The notes: generated from the letters alone by a model not told the origin. A stretch of 64,000 bases of DNA from Leptolyngbya sp. KIOST-1 (GCF_000763385.1 NZ_JQFA01000004.1:1550001-1614000), one strand, 5' to 3'; counted from the stretch's first letter, positions 53,485-62,609 are shown. A program made the numbers and translations.

Positions 53485-54555
53485 CTAGCTGGGCAGCGTG
53501 GGCGAGACCTGGGCCAGCAGATAGGGCGCGATCGCATTCAGCGGCAGAACCTTTTGGACGGCCCCCAGGGCGATCGCCTCCTTGGGCATGCCAAATACGA
53601 CACAGCTGGCTTCGTCCTGGGCAATGGTGAGACCGCCGGCCTGGGCCAGGGCCTGTAGCCCGTCGGCCCCGTCGCGGCCCATGCCCGTGAGCAACACCCC
53701 CACCGCCGCTCGCCGATAGTGGGCCGCCACCGACTTAAACATCACCGTGGCCGACGGGCAGTGCCCCGCCACCGGGGCCCCTGGAGTCAGCACCAGCCGC
53801 CCCTGGGAGCCAATTTCCAGGTGGTGGCGTTCGGGCGGAAAGTACACCACTCCCGGCTGGGGTAGGTCGCCGGGGGCGGCGATCGCCACCCGCAGTTCGC
53901 AGCTGCTGTCCAGCCAGTCCACCAGGCCCTGCAAAAAGCCGTCGCTGATGTGCTGCACACACAGGATGGGTACCGGCAGCGTCTTGGGCAACGACTGCAA
54001 AATCGTCAGCAGCGCCTGGGGGCCGCCCGTGGAGGCCCCAATGGCCACCAGCCGGGGACTTTTAGTTTCCCTGGGCAATGTCGCTGGCCTGGGCGGAGGG
54101 GCCGCCGCCCCTGGGGAGGGGCCGCGCCGTCGATGGGTAAACACCGACACCCCGGCCAGTACCCGAATTTTGGCCAGCAGATCGGTTTTAACCTGCTCGT
54201 ACTCGGCGTCTAAACCCGCGCGGGGTTTCGGAAAAATATCGAGGGCACCGGCCTCTAAAATGCGAAACACGGTTTGGGTATCGTCCTCTCGCACCGACGC
54301 GCTAATCACCAGAATCGGGCAGGGAAAGCGCGCCATCACCTCCGCGGTGAGCTCCAGCCCGTCCATTTTGGGCATGTGCAGATCGGTACAGATCAGGCTG
54401 GGGTTAACCATGGGAATCATCGCCAGCGCCTCTTGCCCGTTGCGAGCTACCCCCACCACTTCCATATCCGGGGCGCTGCGCAACATGCGCTGCAGAATGG
54501 CCAGGGCAACGGGGGAATCTTCGACAATCAGGAGGCGAATGGGGCCAGTGGTCAT
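53485..54555 (-). CDS. cheB: CheB protein-glutamate methylesterase
   Basis: Removes methyl groups from MCPs and is activated by phosphorylation. Residues 1-130 are a receiver (LLIVEDSP, phosphoacceptor Asp58 in CTDLHMPKMDG). The catalytic domain begins at about 167 after a Pro-rich linker, with Ser175 in AIGASTGGPQ, His202 in CVQHISDGF and Asp295 in GMGRDGADGL, the full catalytic triad. Full length (356 residues). First gene in the cluster as transcribed, with a 367-base gap to the next gene. Confidence 0.95.
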   Translation of the reverse strand: MTTGPIRLLIVEDSPVALAILQRMLRSAPDMEVVGVARNGQEALAMIPMVNPSLICTDLHMPKMDGLELTAEVMARFPCPILVISASVREDDTQTVFRILEAGALDIFPKPRAGLDAEYEQVKTDLLAKIRVLAGVSVFTHRRRGPSPGAAAPPPRPATLPRETKSPRLVAIGASTGGPQALLTILQSLPKTLPVPILCVQHISDGFLQGLVDWLDSSCELRVAIAAPGDLPQPGVVYFPPERHHLEIGSQGRLVLTPGAPVAGHCPSATVMFKSVAAHYRRAAVGVLLTGMGRDGADGLQALAQAGGLTIAQDEASCVVFGMPKEAIALGAVQKVLPLNAIAPYLLAQVSPTLPS

Positions 54556-54861
54556 GCGATCGCTTGGGTAAGTACTGCTCTCAGGGGTGGGTTTTCAGGC
54601 CGGGGAGGTTAAAGCATATAGCTTTCCCGTCGTCTTATAGCGATAGCCATGGTGCGGCTAAGCAATCTTTTGTGGAGTGGGCTGTTCCCCCAGGCTGTTC
54701 CACCAGTCTAAAGCCGAGCAAAGCTGCCTTGAATCCGCCTTCTGTATCGATGCTATCCAGCCGCCGTTGGGGGTAGCACTGCTGGAGGGCTGTGGGCAAG
54801 GTACTCTAGGCTTTAGAGTGGGGGATACTCACCGCTTGTAAACGTCGCAGCCGTTTTGACC
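54556..54861. other. Divergent intergenic region between cheB and cobA-hemD
   Basis: Contains a TATAGCGATAGCCATGG sequence at about 54635 that resembles the ends of the family C element at 35060, so it may be a fragment. The rest shows no structure I can name. Promoters for both genes should lie here. Confidence 0.45.
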
Positions 54862-56532
54862 ATGATTCAGCCGGGGCCAGTGTACATCGTAGGGGCGGGG
54901 CCGGGGAGCCTCGACTACCTCACCCTGCGAGGTTTTGCCCTGGTGCAGCAGGCGGAGTGCCTGGTGTACGACGCCCTGGTGGACGAAGGGCTGCTGGCTT
55001 TGCTGCCGCAGGGGTGCGATCGCATTGACATGGGCAAGCGCGGCGGCCAGCCCAGCCCGGCCCAGGACGAGATCAGCCGGCTGCTGGTGGAGCTGTCCCG
55101 CTCCGGTCGCCGGGTAGTGCGGCTGAAGAGTGGCGACCCCTTTATCTTTGGTCGCACCGCCGCCGAGGTGCAGGCACTGCGGGAGGCGGGCTGCCCGGTG
55201 GAGGTGGTGCCCGGCCTGTCCTCGGCCCTGGCTGCCCCGCTGCTGGCGGGCATTCCCCTCACTGACCCGGTGTGGAGCCACGGCTTTGCGGTGGTTACCG
55301 CCCACAACCCCGACCTGCTCGACTGGGGTACCCTGGCCCGCCTCAAAACCCTGGTGGTGCTGATGGGCAGCCGCCATCTAGAGGAGATCGTGGGGCGTCT
55401 GCGGGCCAGCGGCTGCCGGGGCGATATGCCGGTGGCGATTATTCGCTGGGGCGGCCATCCCCAGCAGCAAGTCTGGGAGGGCACGCTGCTGACCATTGCC
55501 CAGGTGACCCGGGGCGAAATCCTCTCCCCCTGCGTAATGGTGTTTGGGGAGGTGGTGCGGCTGCGGCGGTATTTGGGGGGCGTTGAAATTCAAAATTCAA
55601 AATTTTTTGGAGCCCCACCCCTGCCCCTCCCAGGAGGGGATACAGAGACATTGGCGGTGCATTGCTCCGCCAATGCACCCTACGCACCTCACCCCCCTTC
55701 ACCCATCCACCCATCCACCCATCCACCCATCCACCCATCCACCCCCCAACCCCTCACCCCAAAGACCATCCTGATCACCCGCGCTACGGAGCAGTCCAGC
55801 GCCTTTGCCGATCTGCTTACGGCCCAGGGCGCTACGGTGGTCGATCTGCCAGCGCTGGAGCTGCGGCCCCCGTCGAGCTGGGCCGGGCTGGATGGGGCGA
55901 TCGCAGCCCTGCCCACCTTCCACTGGCTGATTCTGTCCTCGGCCAACGCCGTCACCTTCTTTGTCGATCGGCTGCTGGAGCGGGGTCAGGATCTGCGGGC
56001 GTTGAGCGGGCTTAAGATTGCCGTGGTGGGCCGCAAAACGGCGGCAGTGCTTAAACAGCGAGGACTGGTGCCGGACTTTGTCCCGCCCGACTTTGTGGCC
56101 GATTCGATGGTTAAACACTTTCCTGAACCTGTGGCGGGGCAGCGGCTGCTGTTCCCCCGGGTGGAGCGCGGCGGCAGAGAGGTGCTGGTGCAGGAGTTTA
56201 CCGCCGCCGGGGCCGAGGTGGTGGAAGTGGCGGCCTACGAAACGGGCTGCCCGGAGGTCCCGGATCCAGCGGCCCTCCAGGCGCTCCAGGGGGGCCAGGT
56301 CGATGTGATCACCTTCGCCAGTTCCAAAACCGTTGTCCACACCGCCCAGCTGCTGGAGCAGGGCTTGGGGGCAGACTGGCGCGGGGTGCTCAAGGGCGTG
56401 GCGATCGCCTCCATTGGCCCCAAGACCTCCGACACCTGCCGCGAACTCCTGGGCCGGGTGGACATTGAGCCGGCGGAGTACACCCTGGACGGACTGACGG
56501 AGGCGATCGCCGCATGGGCCAGCGCATCCTAG
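54862..56532 (+). CDS. cobA-hemD: Fused uroporphyrinogen-III methyltransferase and uroporphyrinogen-III synthase
   Basis: One protein of 556 residues joining two tetrapyrrole enzymes. The N-terminal SUMT domain (1-236) has VYIVGAGPGSLDYLTLRG, RLKSGDPFIFGRTAAE, VVPGLSSALAAP and VLMGSRHLEEIV and makes precorrin-2 for siroheme or B12. The C-terminal HemD domain (about 299-556) starts KTILITRATEQSSAFADLL and has typical low conservation. The linker (about 237-298) is strange: it is made of translated repeat DNA, including a Pro/His/Thr stretch from ACCCATCC octamers. ATG at 54862 is chosen; a TTG two codons upstream is possible. Overlaps coaE by 19 bases. Confidence 0.9.
   Translation: MIQPGPVYIVGAGPGSLDYLTLRGFALVQQAECLVYDALVDEGLLALLPQGCDRIDMGKRGGQPSPAQDEISRLLVELSRSGRRVVRLKSGDPFIFGRTAAEVQALREAGCPVEVVPGLSSALAAPLLAGIPLTDPVWSHGFAVVTAHNPDLLDWGTLARLKTLVVLMGSRHLEEIVGRLRASGCRGDMPVAIIRWGGHPQQQVWEGTLLTIAQVTRGEILSPCVMVFGEVVRLRRYLGGVEIQNSKFFGAPPLPLPGGDTETLAVHCSANAPYAPHPPSPIHPSTHPPIHPSTPQPLTPKTILITRATEQSSAFADLLTAQGATVVDLPALELRPPSSWAGLDGAIAALPTFHWLILSSANAVTFFVDRLLERGQDLRALSGLKIAVVGRKTAAVLKQRGLVPDFVPPDFVADSMVKHFPEPVAGQRLLFPRVERGGREVLVQEFTAAGAEVVEVAAYETGCPEVPDPAALQALQGGQVDVITFASSKTVVHTAQLLEQGLGADWRGVLKGVAIASIGPKTSDTCRELLGRVDIEPAEYTLDGLTEAIAAWASAS
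55581..55748. repeat. Block of intergenic-type repeats inside the cobA-hemD coding sequence
   Basis: In order: an AATTCAAAATTCAAAATT direct repeat (55587-55604), a hairpin built of GGCGGTGCATTG and CAATGCACC (55653-55679), and five perfect copies of ACCCATCC (55701-55740). All three sequence types are usually found between genes in cyanobacteria. The reading frame runs through them without a stop. Confidence 0.85.
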
Positions 56533-57122
56533 GGCTCACCGGGGGCATTGCCACCGGCAAGTCAACCGTCGCCGACTACCTGGCGCGGGTGCACCACCTG
56601 CCCGTGCTCGATGCCGACCTCTACGCCCGCCAAGCGGTGGAGCCAGGCACCGCCGCCCTGGAGTCGATTGTGTCTCGCTACGGTGACGCGCTGCTCCACG
56701 GCGATGGCACGCTCAACCGCGCCAGGCTGGGGGAGATTGTCTTTGGCGACCCCGCCGAAAAAGCCTGGCTGGAGCAGCAGATTCACCCGGTGGTGCGGCA
56801 GCACTTTGCGGCGGCGATGGCGGAGCTGGGGACGGCGGCGATCGTCGTACAGGTGATTCCGCTGTTGTTTGAAGCCAACCTGACCGACCAGGTGAGCGAA
56901 ATTTGGGTGGTGACTTGCCCGGAGGATGTGCAGCGCCAGCGGCTGATGGCCCGCAACGGTCTGAGCCTGGAGCAGGCCAACGCCCGCATCCAGAGCCAGA
57001 TGCCCCTGGCCGCCAAAGTAGCCCAGGCCGACGTTGTGCTCGACAACTCGGCGGATCTGACCGCCCTATTTCGCCGGGTCGATCAGGCGCTGCAGCACAT
57101 CCCCCAGGGCCGTCGGGGTTAG
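56514..57122 (+). CDS. coaE: Dephospho-CoA kinase
   Basis: Last step of coenzyme A synthesis. The 202-residue protein starts MGQRILGLTGGIATGKSTVA with P-loop GGIATGKST, then the DADLYARQAVEPG lid/substrate segment, and IQVIPLLFE-type strand VQVIPLLFEANL. The ATG lies inside the end of the cobA-hemD frame (19-base overlap), indicating coupling. Its 3' end overlaps the convergent methyltransferase-like gene by 57 bases. Confidence 0.94.
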   Translation: MGQRILGLTGGIATGKSTVADYLARVHHLPVLDADLYARQAVEPGTAALESIVSRYGDALLHGDGTLNRARLGEIVFGDPAEKAWLEQQIHPVVRQHFAAAMAELGTAAIVVQVIPLLFEANLTDQVSEIWVVTCPEDVQRQRLMARNGLSLEQANARIQSQMPLAAKVAQADVVLDNSADLTALFRRVDQALQHIPQGRRG

Positions 57123-59156
57123 GGCGTTGTCGGGTTTGGCGTAGGCGCGGTAAGGGCAGGCCCGGGTTGGCCCCCGGTGGTGCAGCCACAGGGCACAAAG
57201 AGTGGTGCGCCCAGGGGCGTGGGCCCAGAGCCCCTGGTGATTGGAGAGGTCGATGACGGTGGCCAGGTCGGTCTGCTGCTGGAGCCAGTGGCGCAGGGGA
57301 GCGCTGTTGCGCTGAGCCCAGAACGGGTCGAGCAGGACGGCACAGCGCCCGTCGGGGCGCAACAGCTGCAAACTTCGCTCTAGAAACAGCCGCGACCAGT
57401 ACAGCCGACTCTGGCCCTCCCCCCCCTGGCTGCTGTGGGGGTAGGCGTCGCATCGGCGCAGGTACTGGCTCACCCAGGCCACCTGCCCCCGGTACTCGGC
57501 CCAGGCCTGGGTGAGGTCAGGGTCGATGGTGAGCACCGACTGCTGGTTGTGCAAAAAGGTGGATGGGGCCACGTTTTTTTGCTCAAACAGGCTGGCGTAG
57601 CGCTCCACAAACTCGGCCTTGGACGCCTCGACCACCCCGGAGGGAAAGTGGCTCAGCACGATGTCAAAGCCGCCCTGGTCGCGCAGCCGGTGGTGAAAGT
57701 AGAACCCCCAGTGAAAGGGCTGGGCCACCTCGATATCGGCCTGGCTGAGGGGGCGGGTAGGGCGGCTGCCGTTGGGGTCGGGGACCCGCAGGCTGAGCTG
57801 CTGACTGCACTCGCTCCACAGCAGGTGGGTGAGTTTGCTGTGGGCAATGGCGTTGAGTTCGTCGAGGCGATCGCGCAGAAAGTCGGCCTGGGCGTAGGCG
57901 GGTACATTGCCCACCTCGGCCAGCAGCTGGGTTTGGCTGCGGTAGTGCTCCAGCCGCACCTGGCGCTCCGCCAGCACCGACTGGTAGCTGTCGGCGATCA
58001 GCGGCTGGAGCAGATTGCCCTGGAGCAGGGTTTCAGACGCTGGGGTTTTGGCCTTGGCCCCCCGTCGGGCGGGCACCTGGTCAAAGCGTTCGTCATCCAC
58101 CCGCACCAACCCGACCAGGGCATTGCCCTGGAGTACCGTCAGGGTCAGATCGGGCAGGCTGGCCAGCTCGCTGGGGCGACGGGTGTGCTGCACCCCGACC
58201 AGCCACAGCCGCAGCCGAGTCAGCTCCACCGCCGGGGGCCACAGGTCGAGTCCGTAGAGGGCGTGGTTGGCCAGGTGCTGGTAGAGGCCGACGCTGGGGC
58301 TCAGGGATGACCCGGCTGGGGGCAGGTGGGCCCAGCTGGGTACAGCCTTATCCCCGCTGGGAAGCGCGATCGCCCGCAGCCGCTGGGCCAGATCCAGCAG
58401 CTGGTGCAGCGCCGCCACCAGCAGGCGGCCCGAGCCGCAGGCGGGGTCGAGCAGGGTGAGCTGGCCCAGTTCGGCCAGGAGTGCCCCAGCTTCGGCGGGG
58501 GCGAGGTCCTGCAGCAGCTCGTCGGTGTCTCGGTGGCGGCGTCCGGTGAGGGCGGCGGCGCGATCGAGCAGGGTGGCGTGAATGGTGCGATCGCACAGCG
58601 ACGCCAGCAGCGGGGCGGGCGTTGCCACCCCCGGCCCGCCGTAGCCATTGACCACCTGCTCCAGCAGCACCCCCAGCCCCCCATCGAGACCCTCTGGGGC
58701 CACCGCCGCCAGGTCGGCCAGCCAGTTCAGGGCCGGTTCAAAGGCGGCGTCGGGCAGGGGAAGGTGGCCCCAGCGCTGGTCTAGCTCCGTAAACCGAAAC
58801 GGCCCCGTGGGCACAAACGGCAGCGCCCCCAGCCGCTGGTGGAGCAGCGGCGGCCATTCCTCGGCGGGCAGGGTAAACCCCTGCTGGCACAGGGGCTGAA
58901 ACACCTGGGCGAAAAACCGATTCAGCTCGCGCTGCTGGCTCTGGCCAAACTGGTTGTGCAGGTACCACTCGTCACCGCCCAGGTAGCCCCGCTGCTGTAG
59001 CGCTCCCACGGCAATCAGCCGGGCCAGCAGCAGGGTGGCATAGTGGCGGCGCTGATCGCCCGGCAGCGGCAGCAGGGCATCGGTCAGGGCCTGCCAGCTC
59101 TGCTGAAACCCCGCCGCCAGGGCTGGGGTCGGGGTTTGCTCTGCCGAAAGGCCCAT
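57066..59156 (-). CDS. N6-adenine methyltransferase-like protein with altered catalytic motif
   Basis: A 696-residue protein resembling the Eco57I/PglX-type DNA methylase fold. SAM motif I is intact (LLDPACGSGRLLVAAL, residues 236-251), followed by YGLDLWPPAVELTRLRLWL (motif II). Where the catalytic (N/D)PPY motif IV should be, after QGGFDIVL, it reads SHFPSG (about 502-507) instead of GNPPY. Without NPPY, base methylation is not expected. The N-terminal 230 residues are helical and include HNQFGQSQQRELNRF. No restriction, specificity or BREX gene is nearby. The 3' end overlaps coaE. Could be a DNA-binding scaffold or a neofunctionalised enzyme. Confidence 0.82.
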   Translation of the reverse strand: MGLSAEQTPTPALAAGFQQSWQALTDALLPLPGDQRRHYATLLLARLIAVGALQQRGYLGGDEWYLHNQFGQSQQRELNRFFAQVFQPLCQQGFTLPAEEWPPLLHQRLGALPFVPTGPFRFTELDQRWGHLPLPDAAFEPALNWLADLAAVAPEGLDGGLGVLLEQVVNGYGGPGVATPAPLLASLCDRTIHATLLDRAAALTGRRHRDTDELLQDLAPAEAGALLAELGQLTLLDPACGSGRLLVAALHQLLDLAQRLRAIALPSGDKAVPSWAHLPPAGSSLSPSVGLYQHLANHALYGLDLWPPAVELTRLRLWLVGVQHTRRPSELASLPDLTLTVLQGNALVGLVRVDDERFDQVPARRGAKAKTPASETLLQGNLLQPLIADSYQSVLAERQVRLEHYRSQTQLLAEVGNVPAYAQADFLRDRLDELNAIAHSKLTHLLWSECSQQLSLRVPDPNGSRPTRPLSQADIEVAQPFHWGFYFHHRLRDQGGFDIVLSHFPSGVVEASKAEFVERYASLFEQKNVAPSTFLHNQQSVLTIDPDLTQAWAEYRGQVAWVSQYLRRCDAYPHSSQGGEGQSRLYWSRLFLERSLQLLRPDGRCAVLLDPFWAQRNSAPLRHWLQQQTDLATVIDLSNHQGLWAHAPGRTTLCALWLHHRGPTRACPYRAYAKPDNALTPTALGDVLQRLIDPAK

Positions 59157-59161
59157 CGCCC

Positions 59162-59614
59162 CTAGGCTGAAGGGGACTGCTTAGCCGCCATAGCGTAATC
59201 GCGAAAGCGGTTGAGGTCGTCCTGCAGGGTAGCCTCGACCAGGCGTCCCAAAAACAGGCCATCCATCCACTTGATTACGGCGGGCACCGAGTAGGAGACG
59301 GTGAGTTTGACGGTGGACTGTCCTTCTTTGCGATCGTAGAAGCGAATGGCCCCCCGGTTGGGCAGGCCGTCGATCGCCTCCCACTGAATAATTTGGTGGG
59401 TGACCAGGTTGGTAATTTTGGAGCGCCAGGTAAACTCCAGCCCCCGCGAGGCCAGCTTCCACTCTGAAATATCGGGGTCGGCCTCAGAAATTCTGACGGA
59501 GTCGATCCACTTCATCCAGCGGGGCATTTGCTCCAGGTCAGACCACAAATCCCAGGAGGTTTCTACCGGCACATCGACATCTACCAATACGCTGTGATCG
59601 AGCCATTCACCCAT
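59162..59614 (-). CDS. SRPBCC/START-like (polyketide cyclase/COQ10-type) protein
   Basis: A 150-residue protein with the helix-grip pattern of the SRPBCC superfamily: VDVDVPVETSWDLWSDLEQMPRWM near the N-terminus, LTVSYSVPAVI in the middle strand region and a long C-terminal helix (LQDDLNRFRDYAMAAK). Members bind hydrophobic ligands such as lipids, quinones or carotenoids; the ligand here is unknown. It begins 458 bases upstream of the methyltransferase-like gene start on the same strand, and its stop is six bases from that gene's ATG, so the two are probably co-transcribed. Confidence 0.88.
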   Translation of the reverse strand: MGEWLDHSVLVDVDVPVETSWDLWSDLEQMPRWMKWIDSVRISEADPDISEWKLASRGLEFTWRSKITNLVTHQIIQWEAIDGLPNRGAIRFYDRKEGQSTVKLTVSYSVPAVIKWMDGLFLGRLVEATLQDDLNRFRDYAMAAKQSPSA

Positions 59615-59831
59615 GGTTTATCCTGCCGTTGATTGAGGCTGTGCCGATGGCGACCGGCAAACTGACGTTGCGATCGCCAAACCCGTTTCAGGGCAGCGTC
59701 ATGCCACGCCAGCACTGAGCCTATTCTACCCGCATTTCTACGGGGACAGGTGTCCAGATGGGTTTTGTCGGCTCCAAAGGGCTCATGCCGCTGCGCGGAG
59801 TTCAAAATCGCCCCTTCACCCCCGCACCCCT

Positions 59832-60791
59832 TCACCCGCCCTTTCGGGCCACCAGCGTACGGTGGCGAGGATCGCTGGGCACCATCACGGGCGTCTCAAA
59901 CCCCGCCTCCCTCAGCGCCACCTCCAGATCAAAGGTGTAGTAGTCGTCGCTCCAGGGTTCGGTGCTTTTCATCAGGGTAAACAGGACGGGGGGCAGCGAC
60001 TGAATTACCGGCGACTGAGGGTTGTTGTCCACAATCGCCAGCACCCCGCCCGGTCGCAGCACCCGCAGGGCTTCGGCAAAGATGGCCTGGGTGGCGGTGC
60101 GGGGCAGTTCGTGGGCGACAAACTGCATGGTGACCACATCGAAGGAAGCGGCGGCAAAGCCGGTCGCCTCGGCGGCGGCGTGGACCCACTGGGAAATTTC
60201 GCCCTGGGTGTCCTGGGTCTGGGCTACCGCCAGCATGTAGGGCGACAGGTCGAGGCCCACGGTGCGCAGGGGGTGGTTGGGATCACTTTTCGGGGCGTAG
60301 TGGCGGTGGACGCTGAGGGTGGACAGGCCCACTGAGCAGCCCAGATCGAGAATGTCGCGCACCTGGGGGGGGCGGTGCTGGTTGAGCACAGTCAGAAAGC
60401 TCTGCCGCAGCCGTTCCTGGGCTGCTTGCCAGGAGAGATTGTCCTGGGGCCAAACCCTCAGGGCCATGGCATAGGTGGCGGGGGCGGCTTCAAAAGCGGC
60501 CTGCCAGCAGAGGTTACCCTCGCTGTAGGCATGGAAGGGCACCTGGTAATAGTCGGGATAGACCACAGCCGGATTGGTCAGGGCCTCTAGCCGCTGGCGC
60601 ATGGCGGGGGTGTCGAGCTCGGCGCAGGTCTGCCGCCAGGGCACGCCGTTTTTCTCGGCGGTTTTGATCATCACCTGGCGGGCCTGGCGCTTCATCAGCG
60701 CGTAGAGAAGCGGGGTTTGAATGGCGCGGTTAACCAGGCGGGAGAGCAGGTCGTCGCCCGCCCAGTCGGGCTTGAGTTTGGTCGCGGTCAT
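59832..60791 (-). CDS. Class I SAM-dependent methyltransferase
   Basis: A 319-residue soluble methyltransferase. Motif I is ILDLGCSVGLSTLSV (about 148-160), motif II VGLDLSPYMLAVA, and a post-I acidic segment DVVTMQFVAHELP; the last strand is LRVLRPGGVLAIVDNNP. The 130-residue N-terminal extension (including YPDYYQVPFHAYSEGNLCW) is shared with cyanobacterial methyltransferases of unknown substrate. Possible targets are small hydrophobic metabolites. It stands alone on the minus strand. Confidence 0.88.
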   Translation of the reverse strand: MTATKLKPDWAGDDLLSRLVNRAIQTPLLYALMKRQARQVMIKTAEKNGVPWRQTCAELDTPAMRQRLEALTNPAVVYPDYYQVPFHAYSEGNLCWQAAFEAAPATYAMALRVWPQDNLSWQAAQERLRQSFLTVLNQHRPPQVRDILDLGCSVGLSTLSVHRHYAPKSDPNHPLRTVGLDLSPYMLAVAQTQDTQGEISQWVHAAAEATGFAAASFDVVTMQFVAHELPRTATQAIFAEALRVLRPGGVLAIVDNNPQSPVIQSLPPVLFTLMKSTEPWSDDYYTFDLEVALREAGFETPVMVPSDPRHRTLVARKGG

Positions 60792-60923
60792 GGGTAGCGG
60801 TTTAGGGGTTTAGGCTACTCTACCGGATTCCCAGGCTGTCCCGGTAGGGATTTGGTTGCCTGAGCGACACCTGGGCACGGCTACCTGGGGAACGAGAGGG
60901 CTCGACGGCCAATCGCCTAAGCC

Positions 60924-61598
60924 TCAAACCGCTGTGGCCTGAGCTAGGGGGGAGCGATCGTAGTGGTGGAGCAGATCGGCGGGATCGTCGTAGATGGCGA
61001 TCGCCCCCGCCAGCTCCTCGTCGCTGAAGCCACCGGAGCGGACTGCAATCACCTTTACCCCGGCCTTTCCAGCCGCTTCAATGTCGTAGGGAGTGTCGGC
61101 CAGCATCACGACGCGACCGGGGTCAAGCTCGGCTTTTTTCAGCGCAGCCTGGACAATGTCGGGGGCTGGCTTGGAGTTCTCCGCCTCGCTGGAGGAAGTG
61201 GTTTCGTGCAGCAGATCGTCCACTTCGGCGACCTTGAGCATGACCTCCAGTTCGCGATCGCTGGCGGAGGTGGCAACGATCACCCGAAACTCAGCCTCCA
61301 TTAACGCCTGCACCAGCTCCCGTGCTCCGGCGGTGGGTTTGAGCTGCGGGCGATACTTGGTCAGCACCAGCTCTTTGTGGTCGCTGGCGATGGTTTTGCC
61401 GGGCTCCTGGTCTTCGCTAAGCTCGGCCATCAGCGTGGGCAAAAGCTGATCGCCCCCCATCCCCATCAGCGGACGCACCTGCTCAAACGGCACGTCATAG
61501 CCGTGGCTGGCAAAGGACTCGACCCAGGCCTGGGCGTGGATGTCATTGCTCAAAACCAGGGTGCCATCAATATCTAAAATAACGCCGTCAAGTGCCAT
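60924..61598 (-). CDS. HAD-superfamily phosphatase (phosphoglycolate-phosphatase-like)
   Basis: A 224-residue HAD subfamily I hydrolase. Motif I DIDGTLVLSND has both catalytic Asp residues, motif II ATSASDRE, motif III KPAPDIVQAALKK and motif IV MLADTPYDIEAA are present. The helical cap lies between I and II. In motif IV the usual DD pair appears as AD-TPYD, so one acid may be shifted. Likely substrates include phosphoglycolate or sugar phosphates; sequence alone does not decide. Confidence 0.9.
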   Translation of the reverse strand: MALDGVILDIDGTLVLSNDIHAQAWVESFASHGYDVPFEQVRPLMGMGGDQLLPTLMAELSEDQEPGKTIASDHKELVLTKYRPQLKPTAGARELVQALMEAEFRVIVATSASDRELEVMLKVAEVDDLLHETTSSSEAENSKPAPDIVQAALKKAELDPGRVVMLADTPYDIEAAGKAGVKVIAVRSGGFSDEELAGAIAIYDDPADLLHHYDRSPLAQATAV

Positions 61599-61823
61599 AG
61601 TCGCCCACCCTTACAGTCCCATCATCCTGGCATGGGCCGCAGCGGGACACATCTGCCCAGGGACTAGTGTGTCCGGGGGGAGGGTAGACGTTAGGGGCAC
61701 GGCGGGAGTACCCCCAGCCTGGCGATGACGCATCCTCAGGCAGACGGCGAAGCGGGCGATCGCTGACTACGATCAGGCATCTTCAACTTCTTCAGGCGGC
61801 ATCGGTCTGAGCTTCACCTAGAC

Positions 61824-62531
61824 ATGAAATTGACAATCTTCCGAAGCCGTAGGTTTTGGCTGTTGGTGCTCGGTGGCCTGGGGCTGGCGCTGCTGGGTAG
61901 CCAACTCCCCTTGCAAGACTGGTTTGTGGGCGCTTACAACTGGCTTTCGGGTTTGGGTCCCGTGGCCATACCCGCGTTCATTGCGGTGTACGTGCTGGCG
62001 ACGGTGGTGGGCTTACCCAACATTGTGCTGATTCTGGTGGCGGGGGCTGTCTTTGGGCTGAAGGGCATTGCGGTGGCCTCCGTCGCCGACCTCCTGGGGG
62101 CGATCGCCTGCTATGGGGTGGGGCGAACGCTGGCCCGCGATCGGATTAAGCGCTGGGTCAGAAAAAAACCAAACTTTTCCCGCCTCGATCACGCTGTCGG
62201 CCAGGAAGGCTGGAAAATTCTGCTGCTGACGCGGCTGTCGCCCCTGGTGCCGTCCAACATTCTCAACTACGGCTTTAGCTGTACCCGAGTTAACTTCTGG
62301 CAGTACTGCTTTTTCTCATGGGTAGGCATGCTGCCGGTGATCACGCTGTACGTCTACCTGGGTTCCCTGGGCCTGGCCCTGTTTCAAGATGAGCTGAGTG
62401 CCAGCAACCTCGCCCTCCAGGGCGGCGGCGTAGCGCTGGCGCTCTCAGCCGGGTGGTACACTACCAGCCTGACCCGCAAGGCGCTAAACCCTTCAGGCGA
62501 CGACTCAAGCGATCGCAATCGTCAGGAATAG
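61824..62531 (+). CDS. TVP38/TMEM64 (SNARE-associated/DedA-like) membrane protein
   Basis: A 235-residue integral membrane protein with about five hydrophobic segments: 10-27, 45-70, 78-98, 150-170 and 185-205. The middle contains the family hallmark LILVAGAVFGLKGIAVASVADLLGAIACYGVGR, preceded by VVGLPN, and the second conserved block LLLTRLSPLVPSNILNYGFSCTRV. Members are lipid scramblase or transporter candidates at membranes. It is followed after a short spacer by the toxin-antitoxin remnant. Confidence 0.92.
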   Translation: MKLTIFRSRRFWLLVLGGLGLALLGSQLPLQDWFVGAYNWLSGLGPVAIPAFIAVYVLATVVGLPNIVLILVAGAVFGLKGIAVASVADLLGAIACYGVGRTLARDRIKRWVRKKPNFSRLDHAVGQEGWKILLLTRLSPLVPSNILNYGFSCTRVNFWQYCFFSWVGMLPVITLYVYLGSLGLALFQDELSASNLALQGGGVALALSAGWYTTSLTRKALNPSGDDSSDRNRQE

Positions 62532-62609
62532 CGGCGATAGCTCACGCTACTGATAGCGCTGGCCAACCTGCTACCCTGAGTGCAGAATTGATGGGCGCAG
62601 GAGATCGCG

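Noticed and set aside
55701-55740. Possible CRISPR array (regular short repeats)
   Set aside because: The units are 8 bases, directly adjacent and without spacers; it is a microsatellite inside a gene, not a CRISPR.
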